A DNA stretch of 64,000 nucleotides from the NCBI GenBank assembly GCA_947499735.1, contig CANMPP010000002.1:124001-188000 (forward strand), read 5' to 3'. Positions within the stretch are counted from its first letter, which is position 1. Each line of letters opens with the position of its first letter. The notes beneath the pieces are model-generated. The model saw only the letters and a program-made list of their open reading frames with translations, did not search any database and was not told the DNA's origin. This document shows positions 63,228 through 64,000 of the stretch, piece by piece. This DNA comes from an uncultured Pelagimonas sp. Lineage in GTDB: Bacteria; Pseudomonadota; Alphaproteobacteria; Rhodobacterales; Rhodobacteraceae. The position numbers were made by a program, and so were the translations under genes.

Positions 63228-64000
63228 ATGTCTGCCCAATTGCCGCACTTCTCTACCCCTGCTGACGCATTTAAAACCTATGCCTCGGTCAATTTGGTTG
63301 GTGGACAACATTGCAAAACTGCGTCGTCCTTGGATGTGATCAATCCGGCAAACGGTGACGTTTTGGGGCAAGCAGCCGCATCTGATGCGGGCGAGACGGC
63401 GTTTGCGGTCCAAACTGCGAAAGAGGCGCAAAAAGCATGGGCTGCGACCCCTGCGCGAGATCGTGGAAAGGCCGTTGCCGCAGGTGCGCGTGCTGTGTTG
63501 GAACAGGCTGAAATGATTTCACAAATATTGGCCCGTGAAACCGGCAAAGCGATCCGAACAGAATGCCGTGGCGAAGTCGCCGTGGCAGCTGATATCGTTG
63601 AATTTTACGGTGGCTTGGGGTCCGAGTTGAAGGGCGAAACCGTACCATACAATCCGCGCATGCTGACCATGACGACATTGGAGCCGCTGGGCGTTGTCGC
63701 TGCGATCTTACCTTGGAATGTGCCACTGGTCCTGATGGCGTTGAAAATCGCGCCGGCCTTGGTGGCGGGCAATTCTGTGGTGGTCAAAGCATCGGAAGAA
63801 GCGCCGTTCGCGACATTCCTATTCGCTGAAATCATGATGGCGCATCTGCCTGATGGTGTGCTGAACGTGATCAATGGAACGGGTAAAGATTGCGGCGATC
63901 CTTTGACGCGTCATTCGGATGTGGCAAAGGTCACGTTTACGGGGTCAGAGGCTGTTGGCGAAACGATCTATAAGGTGGCAGCGGAACGGATTATTCCGAC
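63228..64000 (+). CDS. aldehyde dehydrogenase family protein (3'-truncated by window end)
   Basis: Frame open from ATG 63228 to the right edge (257 complete codons, no stop). NAD(P)-dependent aldehyde dehydrogenase: VINPANGDVLGQ start, PWNVPL at 162-167 with the conserved Asn164, VVVKASEEAPF with the NAD-binding Lys, and FTGSEAVG at about 237. The catalytic Cys and the substrate-discriminating C-terminus lie beyond the window, so the aldehyde cannot be named. AGGA precedes the start. Divergent from the LuxR-type unit, which may regulate it. Confidence 0.9.
   Translation, partial: MSAQLPHFSTPADAFKTYASVNLVGGQHCKTASSLDVINPANGDVLGQAAASDAGETAFAVQTAKEAQKAWAATPARDRGKAVAAGARAVLEQAEMISQILARETGKAIRTECRGEVAVAADIVEFYGGLGSELKGETVPYNPRMLTMTTLEPLGVVAAILPWNVPLVLMALKIAPALVAGNSVVVKASEEAPFATFLFAEIMMAHLPDGVLNVINGTGKDCGDPLTRHSDVAKVTFTGSEAVGETIYKVAAERIIP

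Noticed and set aside
63047-63265. 72-codon plus-strand frame before the aldehyde dehydrogenase
   Set aside because: No ribosome-binding site; it overlaps the dehydrogenase start in another frame. Cys-rich random-looking composition.
1-64000. Search for tRNA, rRNA, CRISPR arrays, insertion sequences, integrases and prophage
   Set aside because: No tRNA T-loop/acceptor pattern, no regular direct-repeat array, no transposase or integrase reading frame and no phage structural block were seen by eye. The DUF2793 gene alone is not evidence of a prophage.

Overview
This is chromosomal DNA of an alphaproteobacterium, most likely a marine member of the Rhodobacteraceae (Roseobacter group). The evidence is gene order and gene families typical of that group: rimP-nusA-ylxR-infB; secA divergent from a parvulin-argJ-mutT unit; lptC-lptA-lptB close to hpf-ptsN; a monomeric isocitrate dehydrogenase; a DUF2793 protein; and a VPLPA-CTERM surface protein. 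Identification is from reading the sequence, with no database search. Coding density is high. I saw no rRNA, tRNA, CRISPR array, insertion sequence or prophage block.

Layout. 1-11.8 kb is mostly housekeeping: two unassigned proteins, an SCP2-domain protein, adenosine kinase, nth, a DMT exporter, an Ada/Ogt-type methyltransferase, two lipoproteins, RNase D, the Lpt genes, an FG-GAP repeat protein, hpf and ptsN. 11.8-22.3 kb is a surface-glycan region. It holds a six-gene minus-strand operon (galU, galE, three glycosyltransferases, a PAPS-type sulfotransferase), a cysQ-glycosyltransferase pair and an orphan ABC-2 permease. 22.3-30.4 kb holds alkB, dnaK-dnaJ behind a heat-shock-type promoter, radC, icd and a lipid-linked sugar transferase. 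30.7-35.6 kb is a glucosylglycerate unit: phosphatase, synthase, YHYH protein and GH13 phosphorylase. 35.7-39.5 kb has a MocR regulator divergent from a flavin-binding protein, and a substrate-binding/OmpA fusion. 39.7-45.1 kb is secA, ppiC, argJ and mutT. 45.1-46.4 kb is an AT-rich patch with two uncharacterised genes. 46.5-52.5 kb is infB-ylxR-nusA-rimP and aroQ. 52.6-59.7 kb is a second surface-glycan region: DUF2793 protein, SGNH-like protein, GSCFA protein, sulfotransferase, RgpF-type protein and a GT2. 60-64 kb has an RTX metalloprotease, a LuxR-type regulator with a small upstream gene, and the start of an aldehyde dehydrogenase.

How the genes fit together. GalU and GalE supply UDP-sugars. 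Several glycosyltransferases and two sulfotransferases could build a sulfated extracellular glycan, and CysQ would remove the PAP left by sulfation. UDP-glucose or ADP-glucose could also feed the compatible solute glucosylglycerate, for which both synthesis and phosphorolysis genes are present. A further signal is a CtrA-type motif, TTAA-N7-TTAA. I found exactly three copies in the window, all in divergent intergenic regions. One precedes the SGNH-GSCFA-sulfotransferase-RgpF operon and one precedes the sugar transferase, which suggests cell-cycle or phosphorelay control of surface glycan synthesis.
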